Assembly: GCF_039523755.1 (NCBI RefSeq) | Contig: NZ_BAAAFX010000002.1 | Span: forward strand, 1 to 64,000 | Reading direction: 5' to 3' | DNA from: Tatumella terrea | GTDB lineage: Bacteria; Pseudomonadota; Gammaproteobacteria; Enterobacterales; Enterobacteriaceae | Length of the DNA: 64,000 bases | Part shown: piece by piece, positions 43,824 to 52,265 of the stretch | Position numbering within the stretch: the first letter of the stretch is position 1 | How the letters are laid out: every line of letters begins with the position of its first letter | Translations under genes and position numbers: made by a program | The notes under the pieces: model-generated | Told to the model about the DNA's origin: nothing | Databases searched by the model: none | The model's input: the letters and a program-made list of their open reading frames with translations, nothing else

Positions 43824-44134
43824 CGTCGATGAAGTCTTTGATAACGCCAACATTTATAGGCTAGCACTGGCGGTTGTACAAATATCGCCACCGCAATAGC
43901 GCAAAGCAGCCCGACTGAGCCAGAGAAAAGGATTTCGGCTGAACCAAACAGAACCAGCAAAACGAATACGGTAAGGCAACCCGCGACTACAGACAGGGCT
44001 ATGACAAAGCGATTCGCCAGATCCCGAAGGGTATCACCCATAGAACGCCCGAAATTTTCCACATTGCTTTTAATTTTCAGGACATCGGAAGGACTGAAGC
44101 CGGACTTCAGCAGTGTTTCTTCGCTGACTTTCAT
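43820..44134 (-). CDS. Small membrane protein, first paralogue (possible partner or immunity protein)
   Basis: A 104-residue protein with two predicted membrane helices (about 43-63 and 69-90) after a hydrophilic N-terminus, MKVSEETLLKSGFSPSDVLK. I do not recognise a family. It is tail-to-tail with the DUF4225-like gene. Its first 29 codons and upstream region are nearly identical to those of a paralogue at 44423-44749, while the remainder diverges. Expressed from the opposite strand, it could neutralise or assist its convergent neighbour; this is inference from layout only. Confidence 0.6.
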   Translation of the reverse strand: MKVSEETLLKSGFSPSDVLKIKSNVENFGRSMGDTLRDLANRFVIALSVVAGCLTVFVLLVLFGSAEILFSGSVGLLCAIAVAIFVQPPVLAYKCWRYQRLHRR

Positions 44135-44225
44135 GAATTTTCATCCCTAAAATTCATCAGAACATCACCGGTCAGCTTACCCAAAATCGGGTGATAAATC
44201 ACCACCTGAAAACCCGGTTTTGACA
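44048..44225 (+). repeat. 178-bp direct repeat, copy 1
   Basis: Nearly identical to 44663-44840: I count four mismatches, all in the coding part. It covers the first 29 codons of the first small membrane protein plus about 91 bases of its upstream region, which is identical in both copies and presumably holds the promoter. Confidence 0.92.
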
Positions 44226-44322
44226 CCGATGATTTTATAGACAGGTTTATGCCCTTATCATGGTTTGCACGATTGGATATAAAACCCTTATCTGTCGTTG
44301 TCTTTTCCACTTCATACCCATA

Positions 44323-44448
44323 GATTATTACCGAAAAGTCAGCAGGTTAAGTCGTCCGAAGCTCACCATGAAAATAGCCGGATACGGCGTTAAGGCTAAA
44401 GTTATTTTTGATCTGATAACAATTACTGATCGCCCTCACTCCGGGTAG
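44323..44448 (+). pseudogene. Orphan C-terminal fragment of a second DUF4225-like gene
   Basis: In one frame this encodes DYYRKV followed by LTMKI-GYGVKAKVIFDL and a different last dozen residues, homologous to residues 234-265 of the full-length protein at 43005. Similarity begins abruptly at gattattaccg; the 97 bases before it (44226-44322) show no resemblance to the intact gene. The nearest in-frame ATG (44260) lacks a convincing ribosome binding site. Its stop lies within the convergent second small membrane gene (26-base overlap). Confidence 0.7.
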
Positions 44449-44749
44449 TATATTGATACCGCCAGGCTTTAAACGCGAGTCTGGCGGGCGTTAAATACCA
44501 GATAAGTGGCAATCCTGCCATTAACGCAAAAGCCAGAGAGAGTGTGTTATTTTTTGTCGATAAAAGAGAGGTCAGCGTCAGAATGACAAAGGCAACAAGG
44601 GTTATCCATTTAGCGACATTAAATCGTTTTGCTAAATCCTGAATTGCTTCATCGGGAGTACCCCCGAAATTTTCCACATTGCTTTTAATTTTCAGGACAT
44701 CGGCAGGACTGAAGCCGGACTCCAGCAGTGTTTCTTCACTCACTTTCAT
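44423..44749 (-). CDS. Small membrane protein, second paralogue
   Basis: A 108-residue paralogue of the protein at 43820-44134. The N-terminal 29 residues differ at only two positions (K10E, S16A); the rest keeps the plan of two membrane helices (about 46-64 and 70-88) and a K-x-WRYQ-like end, but the sequence has diverged widely. It faces the orphan DUF4225-like C-terminal fragment. Conserved N-terminus with variable C-terminus is what one expects if partner specificity lies in the C-terminal part. Confidence 0.6.
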   Translation of the reverse strand: MKVSEETLLESGFSPADVLKIKSNVENFGGTPDEAIQDLAKRFNVAKWITLVAFVILTLTSLLSTKNNTLSLAFALMAGLPLIWYLTPARLAFKAWRYQYTTRSEGDQ

Positions 44750-44840
44750 GAATTTTCATCCCTAAAATTCATCAGAACATCACCGGTCAGCTTACCCAAA
44801 ATCGGGTGATAAATCACCACCTGAAAACCCGGTTTTGACA
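44663..44840 (+). repeat. 178-bp direct repeat, copy 2
   Basis: Second copy of the repeat, offset 615 bases from the first. Together they delimit a 615-bp duplicated unit made of a DUF4225-like 3' end plus a small membrane-protein gene. The interval 44841-44984 downstream has no gene; it holds a 10-bp hairpin at 44945-44967 (tgctggcagc/gctgccagca) without a T-run. Confidence 0.92.
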
Positions 44841-44984
44841 TTATCCGGCACGCCAGCAGATGCGCCCGGTATGACGCGCGTTTATCGGTTTTTTTCTGTC
44901 CTCAGCGCCGCACCCGGCAGGGCTAAGCAGACGGCGGTGTAGCATGCTGGCAGCCTGGCTGCCAGCATAAGTGGCTCAGATAAT

Positions 44985-46049
44985 TCAGGCCGCGGTGCTG
45001 TTTCTCAATGTATTGATATCAATAACAAAACGGTATTTTACGTCGCTTTTCAGCATCCGTTCATAGGCCTCATTGACCTGTGCAATATCGATTAGCTCAA
45101 TATCGGAAATAATATTGTGCTGCCCGCAGAAATCGAGCATCTCCTGGGTTTCGGCGATCCCGCCGATCAGTGATCCTGAGACACTGCGACGTTTAAAAAT
45201 CAGGCTGGCGATGTCGGGGGCCGGATGGTTATGCTCAGGGACACCCACCAGCGTCATATTCCCGTCCCGCTTCAGCAGATTAATAAAGGGCGTCAGATCA
45301 TGGGTGGCCGCGACCGTATTAAGAATAAAATCAAAACTATGGATGTGTGCTTCCATCTGTTGCGGATCTTTAGAGATGACGACTTCATCTGCCCCCAGGC
45401 GTTTACCGTCCGCAATTTTTGAGGCAGAGGTGGTAAACAGAACGACTTTTGCGCCCATGGCATGAGCAAGTTTGACTCCCATGTGTCCCAGTCCTCCCAG
45501 GCCGACGATCCCGACTTTCATGCCCGGACCGACTTTCCAGTGTTTCAGTGGGGAGTAGGTGGTGATCCCTGCGCATAACAAAGGAGCGACGCCTTTAAGA
45601 TCCAGATGCTCCGGCACTTTCAGGACAAAGTCTTCGTGCACCACGACCCCGGTCGCATAGCCGCCGAAGGTTATTTGATCATCAACGCGGTCTCTGGCGT
45701 TATAGGTGGCGGTAAAGCCTTCTTCACAATACTGTTCCACCCCTTCTTCACAGCTTTCACAATGGCGGCAGGAATCGACCATACACCCTACACCGACCAG
45801 GTCACCGATGCTGAATTTATGGGTCTTTGCACCTACAGCCGTGACGCGGCCGACAATTTCATGGCCCGGTACCATGGGGAAAATACTGTTGCGCCATTCA
45901 TTGCGGGCCTGGTGCAGGTCGGAATGGCAGACGCCACAGAATTCAATTTCTATCTGAATATCGTGGTCACGTAGCTGTCGGGGTTCATAACTGAAGGGGG
46001 CAAGGGGAGAGTTTTCGTTCTGCGCGGCGTAAGCATGGATAATCTTCAT
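44985..46049 (-). CDS. Zinc-dependent alcohol dehydrogenase (YahK-like aldehyde reductase)
   Basis: A 354-residue MDR enzyme close to E. coli YahK, an NADPH-dependent aldehyde reductase of the cinnamyl-alcohol dehydrogenase type. Catalytic zinc: CGVCHSDLHQ near residue 36 and GHEIVGRV near 61. The structural zinc cysteines are in CRHCESCEEGVEQYC (about 92-106). Cofactor fold GIVGLGGLGHMGVKLAHAMGA near 178. The second of two adjacent ATGs is chosen because caggag lies 6 bases upstream. Probably a monocistronic gene. Confidence 0.93.
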   Translation of the reverse strand: MKIIHAYAAQNENSPLAPFSYEPRQLRDHDIQIEIEFCGVCHSDLHQARNEWRNSIFPMVPGHEIVGRVTAVGAKTHKFSIGDLVGVGCMVDSCRHCESCEEGVEQYCEEGFTATYNARDRVDDQITFGGYATGVVVHEDFVLKVPEHLDLKGVAPLLCAGITTYSPLKHWKVGPGMKVGIVGLGGLGHMGVKLAHAMGAKVVLFTTSASKIADGKRLGADEVVISKDPQQMEAHIHSFDFILNTVAATHDLTPFINLLKRDGNMTLVGVPEHNHPAPDIASLIFKRRSVSGSLIGGIAETQEMLDFCGQHNIISDIELIDIAQVNEAYERMLKSDVKYRFVIDINTLRNSTAA

Positions 46050-46227
46050 CATTTCTCCTGTCAGACAGATCACAGATAACCCCCGGCGATAATACCGGGA
46101 GTGAGGAACCTGAAATAAGGATAGTCAGAGATACGGCTGAGGGACACCGCCGATCGCTGTGAATCCCCCCGGGCCTGACCCTTTTCAGGATCAGGTCCGG
46201 CACGGAAATTACTGCAACGTTCTGATG

Positions 46228-49059
46228 TTACACAGATTTTAGTAATGGTTTCAGGAAGCGGGCGGTATGTGACGCGTCACATTCTGCAATAGTTTCCGGG
46301 CTACCGGCGACCAGAATTTCGCCTCCGCCACTGCCGCCTTCCGGCCCCAGGTCGACTATCCAGTCTGCGGTTTTAATGACATCGAGGTTATGTTCGATAA
46401 CCACAATGGTATTCCCCTGGTCCCGTAACTGATGGAGCACGGCCAGCAGTTGCTGGATATCCGCGAAGTGCAGGCCGGTGGTCGGTTCGTCCAGAATATA
46501 CAGCGTCTGACCCGTCCCGCGTTTAGACAGCTCACGCGCCAGTTTCACCCGCTGCGCTTCCCCGCCCGACAGCGTGGTCGCCGACTGACCGAGACGGATA
46601 TAGGACAAGCCGACATCCATCAGGGTTTGCAGTTTACGCGCCAGCGCCGGTACCGCTTCGAAAAAGTCACGGGCTTCTTCGATGGTCATTTCCAGCACTT
46701 CGTGAATGCTCTTGCCCTTGTATTTTATCTCCAGTGTTTCGCGGTTATAGCGTTTACCCTGGCACTGGTCACAGGGGACATAGATATCCGGCAGAAAGTG
46801 CATTTCCACCTTAATCACCCCATCTCCCTGACAGGCTTCGCAGCGTCCGCCACGCACGTTAAAACTGAAACGGCCCGGCGTATATCCACGGCTGCGGGCT
46901 TCCGGCACGCCGGCAAACAGTTCACGTACCGGAGTGAAAATCCCGGTATAGGTCGCCGGGTTGGAACGCGGTGTCCGGCCGATCGGGCTTTGATCGATGT
47001 CGATGACCTTATCGAAATGCTCCAGTCCTTTAATATCACGGTACGGCGCCGGTTCGATGACGGTGGCCCCGTTTAACTGGCGCTGTGCCAGTGGGAACAA
47101 GGTGTCGTTGATCAGGGTAGATTTCCCGGAACCGGACACCCCGGTCACACAGGTAAACAGACCCACTGGCAGCGTCAGCGTGACATTCTTCAGGTTATTG
47201 CCGCGGGCGCCGGTCAGGGTCAATACCTTATCCGGCGACCCTTTTACCCGTTCGGCCGGGACTTCAATACTGCGCTTGCCGCTAAGGAATTGTCCGGTAA
47301 GGGAGTCCTCATTGGCCATAATCGCGTTAACATCCCCTTCCGCGACGACCTGACCGCCATGAACCCCGGCACCGGGGCCGATATCGATCACATGGTCAGC
47401 GGCGCGGATAGCATCTTCGTCATGCTCGACCACAATGACGGTATTCCCCAGATCACGCAGGTGCACCAGGGTACTCAGCAGGCGTTCATTATCACGCTGA
47501 TGTAAGCCGATTGAGGGTTCATCCAGCACATACATCACACCGACCAGCCCGGCACCGATCTGGCTTGCCAGACGAATACGTTGTGCTTCACCCCCGGAGA
47601 GGGTATCCGCAGAGCGGGAGAGTGACAGGTAATTCAGACCGACATTGACCAGAAAGCTCAGACGTTCGCTGATCTCTTTTAAGACTTTTTCGGCAATTTT
47701 TGCCCGCTGACCTTCCAGTTGCAGCTCATCAAAGAAAGTTGTCGCGTGACCGATACTCATCTCTGAAATTTCCGGTAACGTTGTTTCTGCGACAAAGACG
47801 TGGCGTGCTTCTTCCCGCAAACGGGTGCCATGACAACTGGTGCAGGAGCGGTTACTGATATATTTTGCCAGCTCGTCCCGGACGGCATTGGATTCCGTCT
47901 CTTTGTAGCGGCGCTCCATATTATGCAGCACCCCTTCAAACGGATGACGACGTACAGAGGTGTCTCCGCGGTCATTCACGTATTTGAATTCGATGTTTTC
48001 TTTACCGGAGCCGTAAAGAATGACCTTTTTGACCTTGTCACTCAGGGTATTAAACGGCGCTTCCACATCGAACTCATAATGTTCGCCCAGCGAGCGCAGC
48101 ATCTGGAAATAATAGAAATTACGACGGTCCCAGCCACGGATAGCACCGCCGGCCAGCGAGATATCTTCATTCTGTACCACGCGCTGCGGGTCAAAAAATT
48201 GCTGTACCCCCAGGCCGTCACAGGTCGGGCACGCCCCGGCCGGGTTATTAAAGGAGAACAGACGCGGTTCCAGCTCACGCATACTGTAGCCACAGACCGG
48301 ACAGGCAAAGTTCGCTGAGAACAGTAACTCCGCGACGCTGCTGTCATCCATATCGGCGACGATGGCTGTGCCGCCGGAGAGTTCGAGTGTCGTTTCAAAG
48401 GATTCCGCCAGCCGGGTGGCCAGATCATCACGTACTTTGAAACGGTCGACAACGACCTCAATGGTGTGTTTCTTTTGCAGTTCCAGTTTTGGCGGATCAG
48501 ACAGGTCACAGACTTCACCGTCGATCCTGGCCCGGATATAGCCCTGCGCGGCCAGGTTTTCCAGGGTTTTACTGTGCTCACCTTTACGGTCTTTGATGAC
48601 CGGTGCGAGCAGCATCAACCGGGTGCCTTCCGGCTGCTGCAACACCTGGTCGACCATCTGGCTGACGGTCTGGGCCGCTAAGGGTACATTATGTTCAGGG
48701 CACCGCGGTTCACCGACCCTGGCAAATAACAGGCGCAGGTAGTCATGGATTTCGGTAATGGTACCGACCGTCGAACGCGGGTTGTGTGAAGTCGACTTCT
48801 GCTCAATAGAGATGGCCGGCGACAGCCCTTCGATATGGTCGACATCCGGCTTTTCCATCAGTGATAAAAACTGACGGGCATAGGCGGATAATGATTCCAC
48901 ATAACGGCGCTGACCTTCGGCATACAGTGTGTCAAATGCCAGCGACGATTTGCCAGAACCTGATAACCCGGTGACAACGACCAGCTTGTCGCGAGGGATA
49001 ATCAGATTGATGTTTTTCAGGTTATGGGTGCGGGCACCCCGTACTTCTATCTTATCCAT
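46228..49059 (-). CDS. uvrA: Excinuclease ABC subunit A
   Basis: Damage-recognition ATPase of nucleotide excision repair. 943 residues (E. coli 940). Two ABC modules: Walker A GLSGSGKSSLAF near residue 31 and GVSGSGKSTLIND near 640, with signatures LSGGEAQRIRLA and LSGGEAQRVKLA. Zinc-binding CPVCGYSMRELEPRLFSFNNP near 253 and CEACQGDG near 738. Divergent from ssb over a 452-base interval containing a LexA-like box, as in E. coli. Confidence 0.98.
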   Translation of the reverse strand: MDKIEVRGARTHNLKNINLIIPRDKLVVVTGLSGSGKSSLAFDTLYAEGQRRYVESLSAYARQFLSLMEKPDVDHIEGLSPAISIEQKSTSHNPRSTVGTITEIHDYLRLLFARVGEPRCPEHNVPLAAQTVSQMVDQVLQQPEGTRLMLLAPVIKDRKGEHSKTLENLAAQGYIRARIDGEVCDLSDPPKLELQKKHTIEVVVDRFKVRDDLATRLAESFETTLELSGGTAIVADMDDSSVAELLFSANFACPVCGYSMRELEPRLFSFNNPAGACPTCDGLGVQQFFDPQRVVQNEDISLAGGAIRGWDRRNFYYFQMLRSLGEHYEFDVEAPFNTLSDKVKKVILYGSGKENIEFKYVNDRGDTSVRRHPFEGVLHNMERRYKETESNAVRDELAKYISNRSCTSCHGTRLREEARHVFVAETTLPEISEMSIGHATTFFDELQLEGQRAKIAEKVLKEISERLSFLVNVGLNYLSLSRSADTLSGGEAQRIRLASQIGAGLVGVMYVLDEPSIGLHQRDNERLLSTLVHLRDLGNTVIVVEHDEDAIRAADHVIDIGPGAGVHGGQVVAEGDVNAIMANEDSLTGQFLSGKRSIEVPAERVKGSPDKVLTLTGARGNNLKNVTLTLPVGLFTCVTGVSGSGKSTLINDTLFPLAQRQLNGATVIEPAPYRDIKGLEHFDKVIDIDQSPIGRTPRSNPATYTGIFTPVRELFAGVPEARSRGYTPGRFSFNVRGGRCEACQGDGVIKVEMHFLPDIYVPCDQCQGKRYNRETLEIKYKGKSIHEVLEMTIEEARDFFEAVPALARKLQTLMDVGLSYIRLGQSATTLSGGEAQRVKLARELSKRGTGQTLYILDEPTTGLHFADIQQLLAVLHQLRDQGNTIVVIEHNLDVIKTADWIVDLGPEGGSGGGEILVAGSPETIAECDASHTARFLKPLLKSV

Positions 49060-49144
49060 TCACCTTTCCCGGAGTATCAGCGTCGTCCATGCCTGCTGAG
49101 GAGACATGGGGAGAATCAAACGAACCATTATGGCATAAAAAATA

Positions 49145-49164
49145 AACTGATTAAATATCCAGTA
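49145..49164. promoter_or_regulatory. LexA-like box in the uvrA-ssb divergent region
   Basis: Read on the minus strand, the 20-mer matches the LexA consensus TACTGTATATATATACAGTA at 15 positions, but has CTGG instead of CTGT in one half. It lies 86 bases upstream of uvrA. E. coli has an SOS box at this place. The rest of 49060-49511 contains no gene I can support. Confidence 0.6.
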
Positions 49165-49511
49165 GTCTGACGAAAGAACCGGTCACCGGCAGAGGCAGGT
49201 CAGTCCCGGACGTACTTATCTGTTTTTCGTCAGTGACTGTCTTTTACTATAGATGATTTATGTCAGCCTGCCGTGTTGTGGGGTGTGGTGCACGGCTGTC
49301 TGGAGGAATTTCCGGCAGAAAAAATCCCGCCGGCTGTTTTTTTGAACAGTCCGGGCAGGGGAGCATCGGGGTTTGCGGCGTCCGCCCGGGGCGCAGGGTG
49401 AGATGCGTGACATTACGGCTGGAAAGCGGTTCGAAAGTATCACTATCGGTACGTGACGTGATATGATTTACCGCTTAGACTTTGAGTAATTATTCTTCAG
49501 GAGAGACCTCT

Positions 49512-50057
49512 ATGGCCAGTCGCGGCGTTAACAAAGTGATTCTTGTCGGGAATCTGGGACAGGACCCGGAAGTCCGTTATATGCCAAATGGTGGTGCGGT
49601 TACCAACATTACACTGGCCACCTCTGAAAGCTGGCGTGACAAGCAGACCGGTGAAAACAAAGAAATTACCGAATGGCACCGTGTGGTTCTGTTCGGCAAA
49701 CTGGCTGAAGTCGCCGGTGAGTATCTGCGTAAAGGTTCTCAGGTTTACATCGAAGGTCAGTTACGTACCCGTAAATGGCAGGATCAGGGTGGCCAGGACC
49801 GTTATACGACCGAAGTGGTTGTTAACGTTGGTGGCACCATGCAGATGCTGGGTGGCCGTCAGGGCGGTAACGGCGGAGCACCTGCCGGCGGGCAGGGGAA
49901 TAATAATGGCTGGGGTCAGCCACAGCAGCCGCAGCAGTCACAGGGCGGTAACCAGTTCAGCGGCGGCGGTTCAGCACCGGCAGCACGTCCGCAACAGAAC
50001 AGCGCCCCGGCCAGCAGCGAACCACCGATGGATTTCGACGACGATATCCCGTTCTGA
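49512..50057 (+). CDS. ssb: Single-stranded DNA-binding protein
   Basis: Binds single-stranded DNA in replication, recombination and repair. 181 residues (E. coli 178). OB fold from MASRGVNKVILVGNLGQDPEVRYMP; a Gly/Gln/Pro-rich linker (about 113-165); the acidic tail MDFDDDIPF that recruits partner proteins is intact. Ribosome binding site aggag 8 bases before ATG. An in-frame ATG 30 bases upstream is not used. Confidence 0.98.
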   Translation: MASRGVNKVILVGNLGQDPEVRYMPNGGAVTNITLATSESWRDKQTGENKEITEWHRVVLFGKLAEVAGEYLRKGSQVYIEGQLRTRKWQDQGGQDRYTTEVVVNVGGTMQMLGGRQGGNGGAPAGGQGNNNGWGQPQQPQQSQGGNQFSGGGSAPAARPQQNSAPASSEPPMDFDDDIPF

Positions 50058-50093
50058 TCATCGTCTGATCAAAGCGATTTTGTCTGTCGATAA

Positions 50094-50118
50094 GGCCCCG
50101 TAACACGGGGCTTTTTTT
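50094..50118 (+). terminator. Intrinsic terminator of ssb
   Basis: gccccgt and acggggc form a hairpin followed by seven T, 37 bases after the ssb stop. It separates ssb from the flagellar genes that run toward it. Confidence 0.92.
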
Positions 50119-50183
50119 ATGCCATAAAAAGCGGTTCTGTCCGGCCACCCTTTTGCCGGAGATACGGCGGTCACCCGCCGGGT

Positions 50184-52265
50184 TTAAGACAGATGCCCGC
50201 GGATCACCACTTCCAGGTCTTCAGGGACCTCGTTATAAGACAGCACAAACAGCTCACGTGAAAATGAACGGGCATAGCGTGCCAGCAGTGGCCGCAATGC
50301 CGGCGGGACGATCAGTACCGGAGGCAGATTTTCGGCTTTCATCTGTTCGGTGATCAGCGGCATATTGGTTTGTAACTGCGTTAACAGATGCGGATCCAGC
50401 GGCACGTTATCCAGCTCTTTATTGCCTGCCGCCTGCTGGGCGCGTAGCAGTAACTCTTCTAAGGCATCACTGAGGGTAAATACCGCAAACTGCCGGCGAT
50501 CCTTATTGATCCCGTGGACTATCTGACGACGAAGGGCGTAGCGGACATCGGCGGATAACAGCAGCGGATCTTTGGTGATCTGGTGCCCGGCGAGCAGTGC
50601 CGTCGCAATGGTGACAATATCCTTCAGGCTGACATTGTCGGTCAGTAACTGACGATAAATACGTAACTGTTGGGTGTAATTCAGTGCTGCATTTAAGTCT
50701 TCACTTAACCGGGGCGCGGGCTGAGCTAACCGGCGATGCAGTGCCGTAATATCATCGTACTGAAAAAGCTCCGGCAGATACTGCTTCACCACTTTATTCA
50801 CATGCGTTGCAATCACGCTGGCGCAATCGACTACCTGATATCCGAAGCGTAGTGCCTGGCTTTTCTGTGCCGGATCAATCCAGATAGCGGACATGCCATA
50901 AGCGGGATCGGTCCCGAGGATCCCATCCAGTTCGCCATAGACTTCACTGCTGGCGAGCGCCATCAGCTTATCGGCATGAACTTCTCCCAGCGCGGCACGG
51001 ACACCATGGATCATAATACTGTACTGCGTGGGTTTCAGGCGGAAGTTTTCACGCACCTGAATTTCCGGCAGCAGCATCCCGCTACTCTCGGAAAGGACCT
51101 GCCGGACGCCGGTGATGCGCTGAGACAGTAAGCCGCCCTGGTGTTTGTCGATCAGGCTGACCAGCCGGTAGCCCAGGTTAAGCCCGACCGGCTCGGTCAC
51201 GGAGAGGCTTTCCCAGTGCAGCTGAGGGACTTCCGGCTCCAGCGCCTTCTCCACCACCTCCGTCGCGGACTGGCTGGCTGCCAGAACACGTTTTGACTGA
51301 CGCCATCCGGCAAAACTCAGTAAAAGCGCAAAGCTCAGGAAGGCGATATGCGGCATGCCGGGAACGAGGGCCATGGCCAGCATAATGCCGGCGACGGTAT
51401 ACAGGATCGCGGGCTGGGCCAGCAGCTGTTGACGCACTTCGTGGCGGATATCCTGACCATCACTGACCCGGGTCACGATGATCGCGGCCGCCGTTGACAG
51501 CAGTAACGAAGGCAATTGCGCGACCAGACCATCCCCGATCGTCAGCAGGGCATACTGCTGAAAGGCATGACCGGCATCCAGATGGTGTTTAAATATGCCG
51601 ATAGCCACGCCGCCGACCATATTGATCACCAGAATCAACATACCGGCGATCGCATCACCCCGCACAAACTTCGAGGCACCATCCATCGACCCATAGAAGT
51701 CAGCCTCGCGGGTCACTTCAGAACGTCGTTCGCGGGCCTGGGCCTGAGTAATGATCCCGGCGTTAAGGTCGGCATCGATGGCCATTTGTTTGCCTGGCAT
51801 GGCATCCAGCGTAAAGCGTGCGGAGACCTCGGAAATACGTTCCGCGCCTTTGGTGATCACCACGAAGTTAACGATCATCAGGATCACAAAAACGACAAAT
51901 CCGACCAGGAAGTCTCCGCCAATCACGACCTGACCGAAGGCTTCTATCACTTTCCCTGCCGCCCCTTCGCCTTCCTGTCCATGCAGCAGCACAACCCGCG
52001 TTGAGGCGACATTCATGGACAGTCTCAGCAGCGTGGTGATCAGCAGCAGTGTCGGAAAGATACTGAAATCGAGGGGCCGTTGCGCATTGACGGAGACCAG
52101 CAGGATCAATATTGCCAGCACAATATTAAAGGTGAACAGGCAGTCCAGTATCAGCGGATCTAACGGCAAAATAATCATGGCCAGCACTGCCATTATCAGC
52201 AGTGGCAGGCCCAGCGGCAGCGCTTTGCCGCGCCGGAGCCAGTGAGTCAATGGCAATTTATTCAC
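50184..52265 (-). CDS. lfhA: Flagellar export gate protein FlhA, secondary (Flag-2) system
   Basis: A 693-residue export-gate subunit. The N-terminal third has about eight membrane segments with the FHIPEP core (LLLITTLLRLSMNVASTRVVLL near residue 75 and FVVITKGAERISEVSARFTLDAMPGKQMAIDADLNAG near 134-170). The cytoplasmic domain follows from about 330. The GTG start at 52265 has AAGGA 7 bases upstream and overlaps the lfhB stop by 8 bases. Last gene of the minus-strand operon lfiMNPQR-lfhBA. The lateral name is used because of the locus organisation around lafK. Confidence 0.93.
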   Translation of the reverse strand: MNKLPLTHWLRRGKALPLGLPLLIMAVLAMIILPLDPLILDCLFTFNIVLAILILLVSVNAQRPLDFSIFPTLLLITTLLRLSMNVASTRVVLLHGQEGEGAAGKVIEAFGQVVIGGDFLVGFVVFVILMIVNFVVITKGAERISEVSARFTLDAMPGKQMAIDADLNAGIITQAQARERRSEVTREADFYGSMDGASKFVRGDAIAGMLILVINMVGGVAIGIFKHHLDAGHAFQQYALLTIGDGLVAQLPSLLLSTAAAIIVTRVSDGQDIRHEVRQQLLAQPAILYTVAGIMLAMALVPGMPHIAFLSFALLLSFAGWRQSKRVLAASQSATEVVEKALEPEVPQLHWESLSVTEPVGLNLGYRLVSLIDKHQGGLLSQRITGVRQVLSESSGMLLPEIQVRENFRLKPTQYSIMIHGVRAALGEVHADKLMALASSEVYGELDGILGTDPAYGMSAIWIDPAQKSQALRFGYQVVDCASVIATHVNKVVKQYLPELFQYDDITALHRRLAQPAPRLSEDLNAALNYTQQLRIYRQLLTDNVSLKDIVTIATALLAGHQITKDPLLLSADVRYALRRQIVHGINKDRRQFAVFTLSDALEELLLRAQQAAGNKELDNVPLDPHLLTQLQTNMPLITEQMKAENLPPVLIVPPALRPLLARYARSFSRELFVLSYNEVPEDLEVVIRGHLS

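Noticed and set aside
44260..44448. A 62-codon gene starting at the ATG at 44260
   Set aside because: The N-terminal 21 codons match nothing and only the C-terminal part is homologous to the DUF4225-like gene, so it is better described as a fragment.
46432..48681. Long plus-strand ORFs (up to 214 codons) across uvrA
   Set aside because: They are antisense to the highly conserved uvrA gene and follow its codon bias.
49258..49466. Small ORFs of 61-68 codons on both strands in the uvrA-ssb interval
   Set aside because: They overlap each other, lack ribosome binding sites and are composed of low-information Arg/Gly-rich sequence.
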